In this document: positions 24,824-33,348 of the stretch, piece by piece
Layout: each line of letters opens with the position of its first letter
How positions within the stretch are numbered: the stretch's first letter is position 1
Assembly (NCBI GenBank): GCA_017454905.1
Contig: JAFTCB010000030.1
Location: 34,097-98,096 of the forward strand
DNA length: 64,000 bases
Direction of reading: 5' to 3'
Source: Bacteroidales bacterium
GTDB lineage: Bacteria > Bacteroidota > Bacteroidia > Bacteroidales > UBA932
Made by a program: the position numbers and the translations under genes
Notes under the pieces: model-generated
The model's database searches: none
The model's input: only the letters and a program-made list of their open reading frames with translations
What the model was told of the DNA's origin: nothing

Positions 24824-26542
24824 TTATTCTTTCACGGTGCGGAATGCGGGAAGGTCCGCCGGGCTGAAATGCTCGATGTAGGCGGCCTTGCCGAGGACGT
24901 CTTCCTCCGTCATGGGGACGTAGACGCGGGCGCTGTCCGCGAAGAGTCCCGGCTCGAGGCTGGCGTCGTGCAGCAGGAGCAGCGACATGATGATCTCTCC
25001 GGTCATGTCGTACAGCCTGCGGGCGAGGAAGTCCTGGGCCTCCTGGTTCTCCAGGGCCTTGACGGTCTCGAGGCTCTTCTCGTAGCGGTCCACCAGGGCG
25101 GCGACGCGCTCCTTGAGGGCGGCGAATTCCGGTGCGAAGTCCTCTGCGAGCATCTCGCGGATGATCCCCAGGTAGGTGCCGTTCGTGATATAACGGGCGG
25201 CGGCGACGACCTGCAGCTGCGTCGTGCCTTCGTAGATGGAGAAGATGCGCGCGTCGCGCATGAGGCGCTGGCTCTTGTATTCCATGATGAAGCCGGAACC
25301 GCCGTGCACGGAGACCGCATCGTATGCGTTCTGGTTGGCGTATTCCGAGGTCATGCCCTTGCAGATCGGGGTGAAGGCGTCCGCGAGGCGGTTGTATTTC
25401 TTGCATTCCTGGCGCTGCTCGGGGGTGAGCTTGGTGCCGCAGCGCTCGATGTCCTCCAGGGCCTTGTACACATCCACGTAGGAGGCGGTCTTGTAGAGGA
25501 GGGAGCGGCTGGCGTCGAGCTTGGCCTTCATGCGGCTGAGCATGTCGTACACGCCCGGGAAGTGCTCGATGGTCTGGCCGAACTGGGCGCGGACGGCGGC
25601 GTAGTTGCGGGCTTCGTTGAGGGCTTCCTGGCTGAGGCCGGTGCTCTGGGCGGCGATGCCGAGGCGGGCGCCGTTCATCAGCGCCATCACGTACTTGATC
25701 AGGCCGAGGCGGGTGCTGCCGACGAGTTCTGCCTTGGCGTCCTTGTAGGTCAGTTCGCAGGTCGGCGAGCCGTGGATGCCGAGCTTGTGCTCGATGTGGC
25801 GGACGTTGACGCCGCCCTGGCGCTTGTCGTAGATGAACATGGACAGGCCGCGGCCGTCCTTGGTGCCCTCTTCGCTGCGGGCCAGGACCAGGTGGATGTC
25901 GGAGTCGCCGTTGGTGATGAAGCGCTTCACGCCATTGAGGCGCCAGCAGTTCTCCTTCTCGTCGAAGGTGGCCTTGAGCATGACGCGCTGCAGGTCGGAA
26001 CCGGCATCGGGCTCGGTGAGGTCCATGGACATGGTCTCGCCGGCGCACACGCGCGGGATGAAGCGCTCGCGCTGGTCGTCGTCGGCGAATTCGTACAGGG
26101 TCTCGGCGCAGCTCTGCAGGCTCCAGATGTTCTGGAAGCTGGCGTCCGCCGCGGAGACGATTTCGCTGGCCATGGAGAAGACGACGGCGGGGCAGTTGAG
26201 CCCGCCGTAGCGGCGCGGCATCGTGAGGCCCCAGAGACCGGCCTTGCGGGTCGCCTCGAGGTTCTCGAGGGTCTTGGAGGCATAGTGCATGCGGCCGTCT
26301 TCCAGATGCGGGCCTTCGAGGTCCACGCTCTCGGAGTTGGGCTCGATGACATTGGCTGCCACGTCTCCGACGATCTCCAGCAGGCGTTTGTAGTTCTCGA
26401 TGCAGTCTTCGTGGTCCACGGGGGCGTAGTCATAGTCCTTGCTCTCGCTGAACCCCTTCTCCTTAAGCTCGGTGATGCGGCGCATCAGCGGGTCCTGCAG
26501 GTAGAAAGCGATCTCAGGATGATCAGTATAGTAGTTTGCCAT
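24824..26542 (-). CDS. Acyl-CoA dehydrogenase
   Basis: A 572-aa FAD enzyme that oxidises acyl-CoA to enoyl-CoA, or works in reverse, passing electrons to ETF. N-terminal helical domain, middle domain with MDLTEPDAGSDLQ and KRFITNGD, then the C-terminal helical domain with VHGGSGFIMEY and SIYEGTTQLQ, where Glu is the expected catalytic base. About 170 residues longer than short-chain enzymes, with an extended C-terminus as in the long Bacteroidota type. Third gene of the etfB-etfA-dehydrogenase operon, starting 2 bp after etfA. Substrate chain length cannot be read from the sequence. Confidence 0.92.
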   Translation of the reverse strand: MANYYTDHPEIAFYLQDPLMRRITELKEKGFSESKDYDYAPVDHEDCIENYKRLLEIVGDVAANVIEPNSESVDLEGPHLEDGRMHYASKTLENLEATRKAGLWGLTMPRRYGGLNCPAVVFSMASEIVSAADASFQNIWSLQSCAETLYEFADDDQRERFIPRVCAGETMSMDLTEPDAGSDLQRVMLKATFDEKENCWRLNGVKRFITNGDSDIHLVLARSEEGTKDGRGLSMFIYDKRQGGVNVRHIEHKLGIHGSPTCELTYKDAKAELVGSTRLGLIKYVMALMNGARLGIAAQSTGLSQEALNEARNYAAVRAQFGQTIEHFPGVYDMLSRMKAKLDASRSLLYKTASYVDVYKALEDIERCGTKLTPEQRQECKKYNRLADAFTPICKGMTSEYANQNAYDAVSVHGGSGFIMEYKSQRLMRDARIFSIYEGTTQLQVVAAARYITNGTYLGIIREMLAEDFAPEFAALKERVAALVDRYEKSLETVKALENQEAQDFLARRLYDMTGEIIMSLLLLHDASLEPGLFADSARVYVPMTEEDVLGKAAYIEHFSPADLPAFRTVKE

Positions 26543-26544
26543 GG

Positions 26545-27567
26545 TTACTTGCTGTTCTTTTTGTAGTACTTGATGAGCTTCGGGACGACTTCTTCAACGC
26601 TCCCTGTGATGACGTAGTCGGCGATCTGGTTGATCGGGGCGTCCGGATCGCTGTTGATGCTGATGATGATCTTGCTGTCCTGCATGCCGGCGATGTGCTG
26701 GATCTGGCCGCTGATGCCGCAGGCGATGTAGACCTTCGGGTGGACCGTGACGCCGGTCTGGCCGATCTGGCGGTCTGCGTCGCAGAAGCCCGCATCCACG
26801 GCGGCGCGGCTGGCGCCGACCTCGGCGTGGAGGACTTTCGCAAGCTCGAACAGGCTGTCGAAACCTTCCTTGCTGCCCATGCCGTAGCCGCCGGCCACGA
26901 CGATCGGAGCGCCCTTCAGGTTGTGCCTGGCGGCTTCCACATGGTGGTCGAGGACCTTGACGACGCAGGCCTCGGGGCTGACATACCGGCCGACTTCGGG
27001 ATAGACGACCTCGCCGCGGGCGCTGCCCGTGTAGAGGGCTTTCTGCATGACGCCGGAGCGGACCGTGGCCATCTGGGGACGGTGTTCGGGGTTGACGATG
27101 GTGGCGACGATGTTGCCGCCGAAGGCGGGACGGATCTGGTAGAGGAGGTTCTTGAACTCGCGGCCGGTCTTGACCTCGGTATAGGAGCCGATCTCGAGCT
27201 GGGTGCAGTCGGCGGTGAGGCCGCTGGTCAGCGAGGAGGACACGCGGGGGCCCAGGTCGCGGCCGATGACCGTCGCGCCCATGAGGCAGATCTGGGGCTG
27301 CTCTTCCTTGAACAGGCCGACGAGGATGTCGGTGTGGGGGGCGGAGGTGTAGGGGAAGAGGACGGGGTCGTCAAAGACGAAGAGCTTGTCCACGCCGTAC
27401 GGGAGGATCTGCTGCTCCACCTTGCCTTTCAGGCCGTCGCCGGCCGCGATGGCGTGGAGCTCGACGCCCAGTTCGTCCGCCAGCTTCCGGCCTTTGGTAA
27501 GCAGTTCCTGGGAGACTTCGGCGACCTGTGCGCCTTCTGTTTCGCAATATACAAATACGTTGTCCAT
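26545..27567 (-). CDS. etfA: Electron transfer flavoprotein subunit alpha
   Basis: A 340-aa cytosolic FAD-binding ETF subunit. The C-terminal FAD domain has the typical signature: PIVVAGGYGMGSKEGF, then ACGISGQIQHIAGMQDSKII and ISINSDPDAPINQIADYV. The N-terminal part forms the ETF alpha/beta domain paired with EtfB. Together they shuttle electrons between the neighbouring acyl-CoA dehydrogenase and another redox partner. Sits 5 bp after etfB and 2 bp before the dehydrogenase gene. Whether this ETF is bifurcating is not decided here; there is no adjacent NADH-dependent partner gene. Confidence 0.95.
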   Translation of the reverse strand: MDNVFVYCETEGAQVAEVSQELLTKGRKLADELGVELHAIAAGDGLKGKVEQQILPYGVDKLFVFDDPVLFPYTSAPHTDILVGLFKEEQPQICLMGATVIGRDLGPRVSSSLTSGLTADCTQLEIGSYTEVKTGREFKNLLYQIRPAFGGNIVATIVNPEHRPQMATVRSGVMQKALYTGSARGEVVYPEVGRYVSPEACVVKVLDHHVEAARHNLKGAPIVVAGGYGMGSKEGFDSLFELAKVLHAEVGASRAAVDAGFCDADRQIGQTGVTVHPKVYIACGISGQIQHIAGMQDSKIIISINSDPDAPINQIADYVITGSVEEVVPKLIKYYKKNSK

Positions 27568-27572
27568 AAGTG

Positions 27573-28442
27573 TCAGCCAATGATTTTTTCAGCGAGCAAT
27601 TCCTTGATGAGGCCCTCTACGTCGGCATCCGATGCCGACAGGGTCTTGCTTTCTTTCGCCTGGAAGGCGATGTTCACGACGGATTTGACCTTGGTCGGAG
27701 AGCCGGCGAGGCCGCACTGGGCGGGGTCGCCGTCGATGTCGGCGACGCTCCACTGCGTCAGCGTGAGGTAGGGTTTCTGCTCGTAGAGAGCTGCACGCGG
27801 ATCGTCGGCGGGACGCTCCAGGGGGCAGGTCGCATATTTATACTTCATCACGAGTTTCGCGTGCTGCGGGCGGCAGGGCGCGGCGCTTCCGTTCACGGTC
27901 ACGAGCAGCGGCAGGGGAGCCTCGACGGTCTCCGTGCCCCCGTCGATGTGGCGGCGGATGGTGGCCTTGCCGTCGGTGATTCCGAGGATGTCCTCGGCGT
28001 AGGTCACCTGGTTGAGACCCAGCTTCTGGGCGACCTGGGGGCCTACCTGGGCGGTGTCACCGTCGATGGCCTGGCGGCCGCCGATGACGACGTCCACGTC
28101 GCCGATCTTCTTGATGGCGGTCGCGAGGGCGTAGGACGTGGCGAGCGTGTCGGCGCCCGCGAAGAGCCGGTCGGTGAGGAGCCAGCCCGTGTCCGCGCCG
28201 CGGTAGAGTCCCTGGCGGATGATCTCTCCCGCACGGGGAGGACCCATCGTCAGGACACCGACCGTGGAACCGGGGTTCTGTTCTTTCAGGCGCAGGGCTT
28301 GTTCGAGGGCATTCAGGTCGTCTGGATTGAAAATGGCCGGCAGTGCCGCGCGGTTGACCGTCCCTTCCGGGGTCATCGCGTCTTTCCCGACATTGCGGGT
28401 ATCGGGCACTTGCTTGGCGAGAACGACGATTTTCAGTTTCAT
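27573..28442 (-). CDS. etfB: Electron transfer flavoprotein subunit beta
   Basis: A 289-aa ETF beta subunit, first gene of the operon. N-terminus KIVVLAKQVPDT, then FNPDDLNALEQALRLKE, LTMGPP, the nucleotide-binding FAGADTLATSYALA and GGRQAIDGDTAQVGPQ, all characteristic. Binds AMP or a second flavin and docks with EtfA. Its promoter is well formed: -33 TTTG (28497-28494) and -7 TAAATTTG (28474-28467) with 19-bp spacing. The -33 box lies within the terminator stem of the upstream ligase gene. Confidence 0.95.
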   Translation of the reverse strand: MKLKIVVLAKQVPDTRNVGKDAMTPEGTVNRAALPAIFNPDDLNALEQALRLKEQNPGSTVGVLTMGPPRAGEIIRQGLYRGADTGWLLTDRLFAGADTLATSYALATAIKKIGDVDVVIGGRQAIDGDTAQVGPQVAQKLGLNQVTYAEDILGITDGKATIRRHIDGGTETVEAPLPLLVTVNGSAAPCRPQHAKLVMKYKYATCPLERPADDPRAALYEQKPYLTLTQWSVADIDGDPAQCGLAGSPTKVKSVVNIAFQAKESKTLSASDADVEGLIKELLAEKIIG

Positions 28443-28466
28443 GGTTTTAGTAATTCAAAAATTGCG

Positions 28467-28497
28467 CAAATTTACGGATTATTTTCCCGTTTCCAAA
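28467..28497 (-). promoter_or_regulatory. Promoter of etfB-etfA-acyl-CoA dehydrogenase operon
   Basis: Bacteroidota-type promoter on the - strand: -33 TTTG at 28497-28494, 19-bp spacer, -7 TAAATTTG at 28474-28467, 24 bp before the etfB ATG. Confidence 0.7.
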
Positions 28498-28543
28498 ATG
28501 GCCGCGTCTGCGGCAGCAGGTCTGCCGGACACGGCCATTTTGG
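28493..28543 (-). terminator. Terminator of the AMP-forming ligase gene
   Basis: A perfect 12-bp outer stem: CCAAAATGGCCG (28493-28504) with CGGCCATTTTGG (28532-28543), enclosing a GC-rich inner region able to fold again. It lies 22 bp past the ligase stop. Its distal arm contains the -33 box of the etfB promoter, so the two signals overlap. Confidence 0.7.
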
Positions 28544-28565
28544 TATTTCGGGACGCCTCGGGGCC

Positions 28566-30230
28566 CTATTTGTACATGAAGCGCTTGATGCTTCCCTTCG
28601 GGGTCTTGGCGAAGGGGTCGAAGTGCAGTTCGAAGTCGGAAACGGCGGAGTAGCCGGGGATCTTCTCGTTGAGGAGGGCGATGTTGGCCTTCATGATGTT
28701 GTCCAGTCCGGCGGCGTCGATGTTCTGCTCCGACAGGAGGGCCTGGTTGGGCACGATGAGCGCCGTGAGGCGGCCGTCCCGGCCCACGATGAGGGACTCC
28801 TGGACATAGGGGAGCTGGTTGAGCACGACTTCGATCTCCTCGGGGAAGATGTTCTGGCCGTTGGTGCCGAGGATCATGCTCTTGCTGCGGCCCACGAGGA
28901 AGACGCGGCCGAGTTCGTCGATGGTGCCCAGGTCTCCGGTGCGGAACCAGCCGTCTTCGCTGAGGACGGCACGGGTGGCTTCCGGATTCTTGTAGTAGCC
29001 GGAGAAGACCACGTGGCCGCGGACGATCACCTCGCCGGCGATGCGGCGCGGATCGGGGGAGTCAATCTTGAGCTCGATGCCCTCCGGGACCGGCTCGCCG
29101 CACTCTTTCATGACATAGGTCTCTTTGTGGCCCAGGGTGATGGTCGGGGTGCACTCGGTCATGCCGTAGCCCGTCACGAAGGGGACCTTGATCTGCTCGA
29201 TGAACAGGCGCTCGAGCTGCTCCGGCATGGCCGCGCCGCCCGTGATCATCAGGCCGAGGTTGCCGCCGAAGGCGTTCATGAAGATGGTGTGGAGCGCTTC
29301 GCAGAAGTCGGGATTGTTCTCGTGGTCGGCGAGTTTGGCGGCGCCGCTCTTGCTGCGGACGAATTCTCCGATGGTGTCGTCCAGCATCTTGTTGATGATC
29401 AGCGGGACGGCGAAGAAGACGAACGGCTTGTACTGGCGCAGGGCCGGCTTGAGGTTGGCCGGTACCGGCGGGATGTAGAGGATGCACAGGGTCATGCCGT
29501 AGCACAGCGGGGCCATCAGGTCATACACCAGGCCGAAGATGTGGGCGTAGGGGAGGACGCTGACGTAGTTGTCTTCGCGCTTGTAGGGGAAGTGGTGCGG
29601 GATCAGCTGGATGTTGGAGCTGAAGTTGCGGATGCTGATCATCACGCCCTTGGGATTGCCGGTGGAGCCGGAAGTGTACATCAGGGCGCAGAGCTCGTCC
29701 AGGTCGCGGTCGGGGAAGTGGACGTCTTCGCGGGTAAAGCCCTGCGGGTAAGCCTCTTCGAAGCGGGCATGGCGGTTTTCGTAGATCGCTGCGAAATCGC
29801 CGCGGGAGGCCAGGAGTTCTCCGGTCTTGGTGTCGATGGCGCCCAGCAGGGCGGGCATGGCCTCGAAGTCCATCTTGTCGAAGATGGCCTTTTCTGTATA
29901 AAGGATGCGGCTGTCGGAGTGGTTCACGAGTTTCATCGTGTCGTCGGGCGTGAATCCGTTGAAGAGCTGTACGGCCACGAATCCGCCGGTCTGCGCGGCA
30001 AAGAAGGCCTTGGCCCAGCCGGCGCTCGAACGGGCGTTGATCGCTACCTTGTCTCCGCTCTTCAGCCCGGCTGCCCGCCACCAGCGAACGGTTTCGTCGA
30101 GTTCGGCTGCAAGTTCGCCGTAAGTGATGCTTGTCGCTTTGTATTCGTCGATTGCCGGTTTGTTCCAGCATTCCAGGACGGAGCGCTCGAAGTAGCGCAG
30201 GAAACTGTCTTTGTTGGTCAGGTTATACAT
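28566..30230 (-). CDS. AMP-forming acyl-CoA synthetase (FadD-like)
   Basis: A 554-aa ANL-superfamily adenylating enzyme that activates a carboxylic acid with ATP and CoA. Motifs in order: P-loop MYTSGSTGNPKGVM, YGMTECTP, GEVIVRG, GWFRTGDLG and the C-terminal KSMILGTNGQNIFPEEIE with a late Lys in GSIKRF. It is complete. Upstream of, and in line with, the etf/acyl-CoA dehydrogenase operon but with its own terminator and promoter, so it likely supplies acyl-CoA to that enzyme. Substrate is probably a fatty acid, though aryl or branched acids cannot be excluded. Confidence 0.9.
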   Translation of the reverse strand: MYNLTNKDSFLRYFERSVLECWNKPAIDEYKATSITYGELAAELDETVRWWRAAGLKSGDKVAINARSSAGWAKAFFAAQTGGFVAVQLFNGFTPDDTMKLVNHSDSRILYTEKAIFDKMDFEAMPALLGAIDTKTGELLASRGDFAAIYENRHARFEEAYPQGFTREDVHFPDRDLDELCALMYTSGSTGNPKGVMISIRNFSSNIQLIPHHFPYKREDNYVSVLPYAHIFGLVYDLMAPLCYGMTLCILYIPPVPANLKPALRQYKPFVFFAVPLIINKMLDDTIGEFVRSKSGAAKLADHENNPDFCEALHTIFMNAFGGNLGLMITGGAAMPEQLERLFIEQIKVPFVTGYGMTECTPTITLGHKETYVMKECGEPVPEGIELKIDSPDPRRIAGEVIVRGHVVFSGYYKNPEATRAVLSEDGWFRTGDLGTIDELGRVFLVGRSKSMILGTNGQNIFPEEIEVVLNQLPYVQESLIVGRDGRLTALIVPNQALLSEQNIDAAGLDNIMKANIALLNEKIPGYSAVSDFELHFDPFAKTPKGSIKRFMYK

Positions 30231-30255
30231 CTTGGTTCTTTTTTATAAACGGTCG

Positions 30256-30287
30256 CAAAGGTAGCCCTCGGGCAAGCGCCGGGCAAA
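30256..30287 (-). promoter_or_regulatory. Promoter of the acyl-CoA synthetase gene
   Basis: -33 TTTG at 30287-30284, 20-bp spacer, -7 TACCTTTG at 30263-30256; the ATG is at 30230, giving a leader of about 20 nt. Confidence 0.7.
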
Positions 30288-30320
30288 CATGTGTGCCCGG
30301 CGGACAAAAAAAGTGACAAA

Positions 30321-30349
30321 AGGGCCGGTTTCGCGGAGAAACCGGCCCT
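30321..30349 (-). terminator. Terminator of the M16 peptidase gene
   Basis: A perfect 12-bp stem (AGGGCCGGTTTC, 30321-30332, with GAAACCGGCCCT, 30338-30349), loop GCGGA. Read on the - strand it is followed by TTTGTCACTTTTTTT. It lies 73 bp past the peptidase stop. Confidence 0.75.
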
Positions 30350-30422
30350 CTTGAGGGATAAAAATCTCGTTGTTTTCTTCTTTGTCCCAAATCCGCCGGG
30401 GACGGAATGGGGCGAAATCCGA

Positions 30423-33218
30423 TTATTCGGGGCGCATGACGAGCTCGGCCATGTTGCCGTTAAGGAATTCCCGGGCGGCAGCCTGGACCTTCTCCGGGGT
30501 CAGGGCGTTGACGGCTGCTTCGTACTCCTTGTCGTAGTCGAGGCTGTAGCGGGCGTACTGCATGAGCATGTTGCTCCAGTAGGCGTTGCGCTGGCGGTTC
30601 TCCGGGATGTTCTTCTGCAGGTTCTTGACGGCCTTGTCGAACTGGTCGGCGGTCGGGCCGTTGTCCGCGATGCCCTGGAAGCCGCTCTTGGCCAGCTCGC
30701 GGAGCTTGTCGGCGGACTCTACGTTGGTCTGGAAGACGACCTGCATGATGCGGCGCTCGTCCGGTTTCCGGGAGACCTGCGGCTGGGTGCTGGCGCCGTA
30801 GGTGCCGCCTTCATCCTCGCGGAGGGTCTCGGTGTAGAGCATGTCGAGGATATAGGAGAGGGCGTCGCAGGCGACGTCGGCTTCGACGGAGTAGGGGGCC
30901 ATGACATTGTAGACCTGCAGGACCGTGACCATCGGCGTGGCCATCTGGGCCTTGAAGTCATAGATGCGGTTGGCGGTGGTGATGCCGTCGCCTCGGTAGG
31001 AGGCCTTGGTGGCCGTCTTGCTCATCGGCAGGGAGCCGCCGTACTTGCGGATCAGCGGGAGCATTTCCTCGACGGTGAAGTCGCCGACGACGACCATCTG
31101 GGCACCTGCGATGTCGCCGAAGAGGCGCTTGTAGGCGCTTTCGAGGGTGGCGAGGGTGGCCTTGTCCATCACCTCGGGGCTGATCATGAAGCGGCGCGGG
31201 CTGTCATAGATGTAGTCGTAGAGGGCTTTGTTGAGCTTGTAGTTGGACTGGGTCATGAGGTTCGGCAGGACGGCGTCGATCTGGCTGCGGCCCTGGTTGT
31301 ACTCGGCTTCGTCGAAGCGCGGCTCCGTGAAGTAGAGATAGGCCATCTGCAGGGCGGTTTCGAAGTCCTTGACCGTACTGGAGCCGTTCACACCATGGGT
31401 GTACTCGTTGATGAACGGGGTGGCGGAGCACTGCTTGCCGGCCAGCATCTTCCGTACCGTGGTGGCCGGGAAACCGGCGACACCGGTGGTGGAGAGGTAG
31501 AGCGACCAGATGTTGGAATCGAAGGAGTAGAGCTCTTCGTCGGAGAGGAGGCTGCGTCCGCCGTCTTTGGAGATGCTGAAGGTGATGCGGTCTTTCTCAT
31601 GGTCGGAAGGCAGGAGCCAGACGCGCAGGCCGTTCTTGAGCGTGAAGGTCTTGGCGCCGTAGAGGGTGTCCTTGATCTTGGCGTTCTTGCTGCCCTTGAG
31701 GGTGGCGGGATCGAGGAAGGCGGCGGGAATCTCCTCGCCGGCGGCCTGCTCGATCTGCGCGTTCTCCACGGCGTCGATCACGGCCTGGATCTGCTCCTCG
31801 GTCGGGTGGGCGAGACCGGCCTTCTCGGGCGCCTGGTAGATGACCACGAGGTTCTCGCGGGTGATCATCTGCTGGGCCGCCTGGTTGATGGCTTCGGCGG
31901 GGAGCATCGGGAGGAGCTGCTGGACGAGCTGGTACTCGGCCTCCGGATCCATGAAGGATTTGTTGTCGAAGAAGTGGTTGATCATCGGCATCACGAACTC
32001 GGAGTTGGTGCGGGTGCCGGCCTTCTTGGCGGCGGCCTCATACTGGGAGAGGATCTCCGTCTTGGCGCGCTCGACCTCGGCGTCGGTCAGGCCGAAGCGG
32101 CGGAGTTTCTCGGCTTCCATCAGGCCGGCGGAGAAGGCGTTCAGCGCATCGCCGTCCTTGCAGGCCACCTCGGCGATCACGACGTCGGCCGTCTCGCAGA
32201 GGTTGCCGATGCCGAAGCCGCCGTTCAGGAACGGGGCGTTGCTCTGGGCCGCGATGTCCTCGAAGCGCTCGTTCATGGCGATGCTGACGATGTCCTGGAC
32301 CAGGTCGGTCAGCAGGCCGACGGGCGTGCTGTTGAGCTGCTCGGGACGGGCTTCGCTGCGCCAGTAAGCCGTGATGCTGGTATTGCGGTTCTCCGGGTCG
32401 GTGAGGATGCCGATAAGCGGCTTCTCGTTGTCCGGGATGGCGATCACGTCTTTCTGCTTGGGATTGACGGCCGCCGGGATGTCGGCGAAGGTGCGCTTGA
32501 TGCAGGCTTCCACATAGTCCACGTCCACGTCGCCCACGACGATGAGCGCCTGCATGTCCGGATGGTACCAGGTCTGGTAGAAGTTCACCAGGCTTGCGGG
32601 CTTGAAGGTCTTGAGCTGCTCCTCGGTGCCGATGATGGAGGTGGTGGCGTACTTTGTGTTGTTATAGAGGTACGGGCCGGACTGCTCGCGCATGCGCCAC
32701 TGGGCGGTGTTGCGGGAGCGCTTCTCCTCCAGGATGACGCCGCGCTCCTTGTCGATCTCGACCGGGTCGTTGGTCACGAAGTGGGAGTAGTCGTGCATGA
32801 TGAGGATGCAGGTGTCCACGACGGTGGGACGCACCAGCGGGATGTTGTTGAGCAGGTAGATGGTCTGCTCGACGCCCGTGGAGGCGTTGACGTTGCCGCC
32901 GAAGGAGGCGCCGATGCTCTCCAGCCAGTTGAGGATGCCCTTGCCGGGGAAGTTCTTGGTGCCGTTGAAGCACATGTGCTCCAGGAAGTGGGCGAGACCG
33001 TCCTGGTCGGGCAGCTCCTGCAGGGCGCCGACGTTGGTGGCGAGGTAGAATTCCGCCCGCTGGGCGGGCTTCTCGTTGTGACGGATGTAGTAGGTCAGGC
33101 CGTTGTCGAGTTTGCCGACGCGGGTCGCCGGATCGTTGGGAAGCTCCTGCATCTGCTGGGCGTTTCCCAAAGCAGCAGCGCTGAGGAGCGCTGCTGCAAG
33201 GATGAGAATTTTCTTCAT
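30423..33218 (-). CDS. M16 family zinc metallopeptidase, exported
   Basis: A 931-aa double-domain insulinase/pitrilysin-type peptidase. ATG 33218 gives the signal peptide MKKILILAAALLSAAALGNA; a further ATG at 33227 and an upstream extension lack that character. The inverted zinc motif HFLEH is at 77-81 (His77, Glu80, His81), with the downstream Glu in the EIDKERGVILEE region. The second half is a related but catalytically inactive M16 fold. Such proteins degrade peptides in the periplasm of Bacteroidota. The promoter lies at 33294-33262. Stands alone between the ligase and pyruvate oxidoreductase genes. Confidence 0.92.
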   Translation of the reverse strand: MKKILILAAALLSAAALGNAQQMQELPNDPATRVGKLDNGLTYYIRHNEKPAQRAEFYLATNVGALQELPDQDGLAHFLEHMCFNGTKNFPGKGILNWLESIGASFGGNVNASTGVEQTIYLLNNIPLVRPTVVDTCILIMHDYSHFVTNDPVEIDKERGVILEEKRSRNTAQWRMREQSGPYLYNNTKYATTSIIGTEEQLKTFKPASLVNFYQTWYHPDMQALIVVGDVDVDYVEACIKRTFADIPAAVNPKQKDVIAIPDNEKPLIGILTDPENRNTSITAYWRSEARPEQLNSTPVGLLTDLVQDIVSIAMNERFEDIAAQSNAPFLNGGFGIGNLCETADVVIAEVACKDGDALNAFSAGLMEAEKLRRFGLTDAEVERAKTEILSQYEAAAKKAGTRTNSEFVMPMINHFFDNKSFMDPEAEYQLVQQLLPMLPAEAINQAAQQMITRENLVVIYQAPEKAGLAHPTEEQIQAVIDAVENAQIEQAAGEEIPAAFLDPATLKGSKNAKIKDTLYGAKTFTLKNGLRVWLLPSDHEKDRITFSISKDGGRSLLSDEELYSFDSNIWSLYLSTTGVAGFPATTVRKMLAGKQCSATPFINEYTHGVNGSSTVKDFETALQMAYLYFTEPRFDEAEYNQGRSQIDAVLPNLMTQSNYKLNKALYDYIYDSPRRFMISPEVMDKATLATLESAYKRLFGDIAGAQMVVVGDFTVEEMLPLIRKYGGSLPMSKTATKASYRGDGITTANRIYDFKAQMATPMVTVLQVYNVMAPYSVEADVACDALSYILDMLYTETLREDEGGTYGASTQPQVSRKPDERRIMQVVFQTNVESADKLRELAKSGFQGIADNGPTADQFDKAVKNLQKNIPENRQRNAYWSNMLMQYARYSLDYDKEYEAAVNALTPEKVQAAAREFLNGNMAELVMRPE

Positions 33219-33261
33219 ATAGGTCATTGATGTTCCTTGCTTGTTGCAGCCGTTTGCCATA

Positions 33262-33294
33262 CAAAGATACGAAAAACCGGACTGCAGTTGCAAA
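33262..33294 (-). promoter_or_regulatory. Promoter of the M16 peptidase gene
   Basis: -7 TATCTTTG at 33269-33262 and TTTG at 33294-33291 with a 21-bp spacer. A second TATCTTTG occurs at 33298-33291, so an alternative upstream start is possible. The leader from the first box is about 40 nt. Confidence 0.6.
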
Positions 33295-33348
33295 GATAAT
33301 CAAGTTTTATTGGGAAACAATAATTATTTATTAAATCTTACAAATAAA

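Noticed and set aside
33300-33348. Terminator after nifJ
   Set aside because: Only an A/T stem with a bulge could be drawn; too weak to list as a feature.
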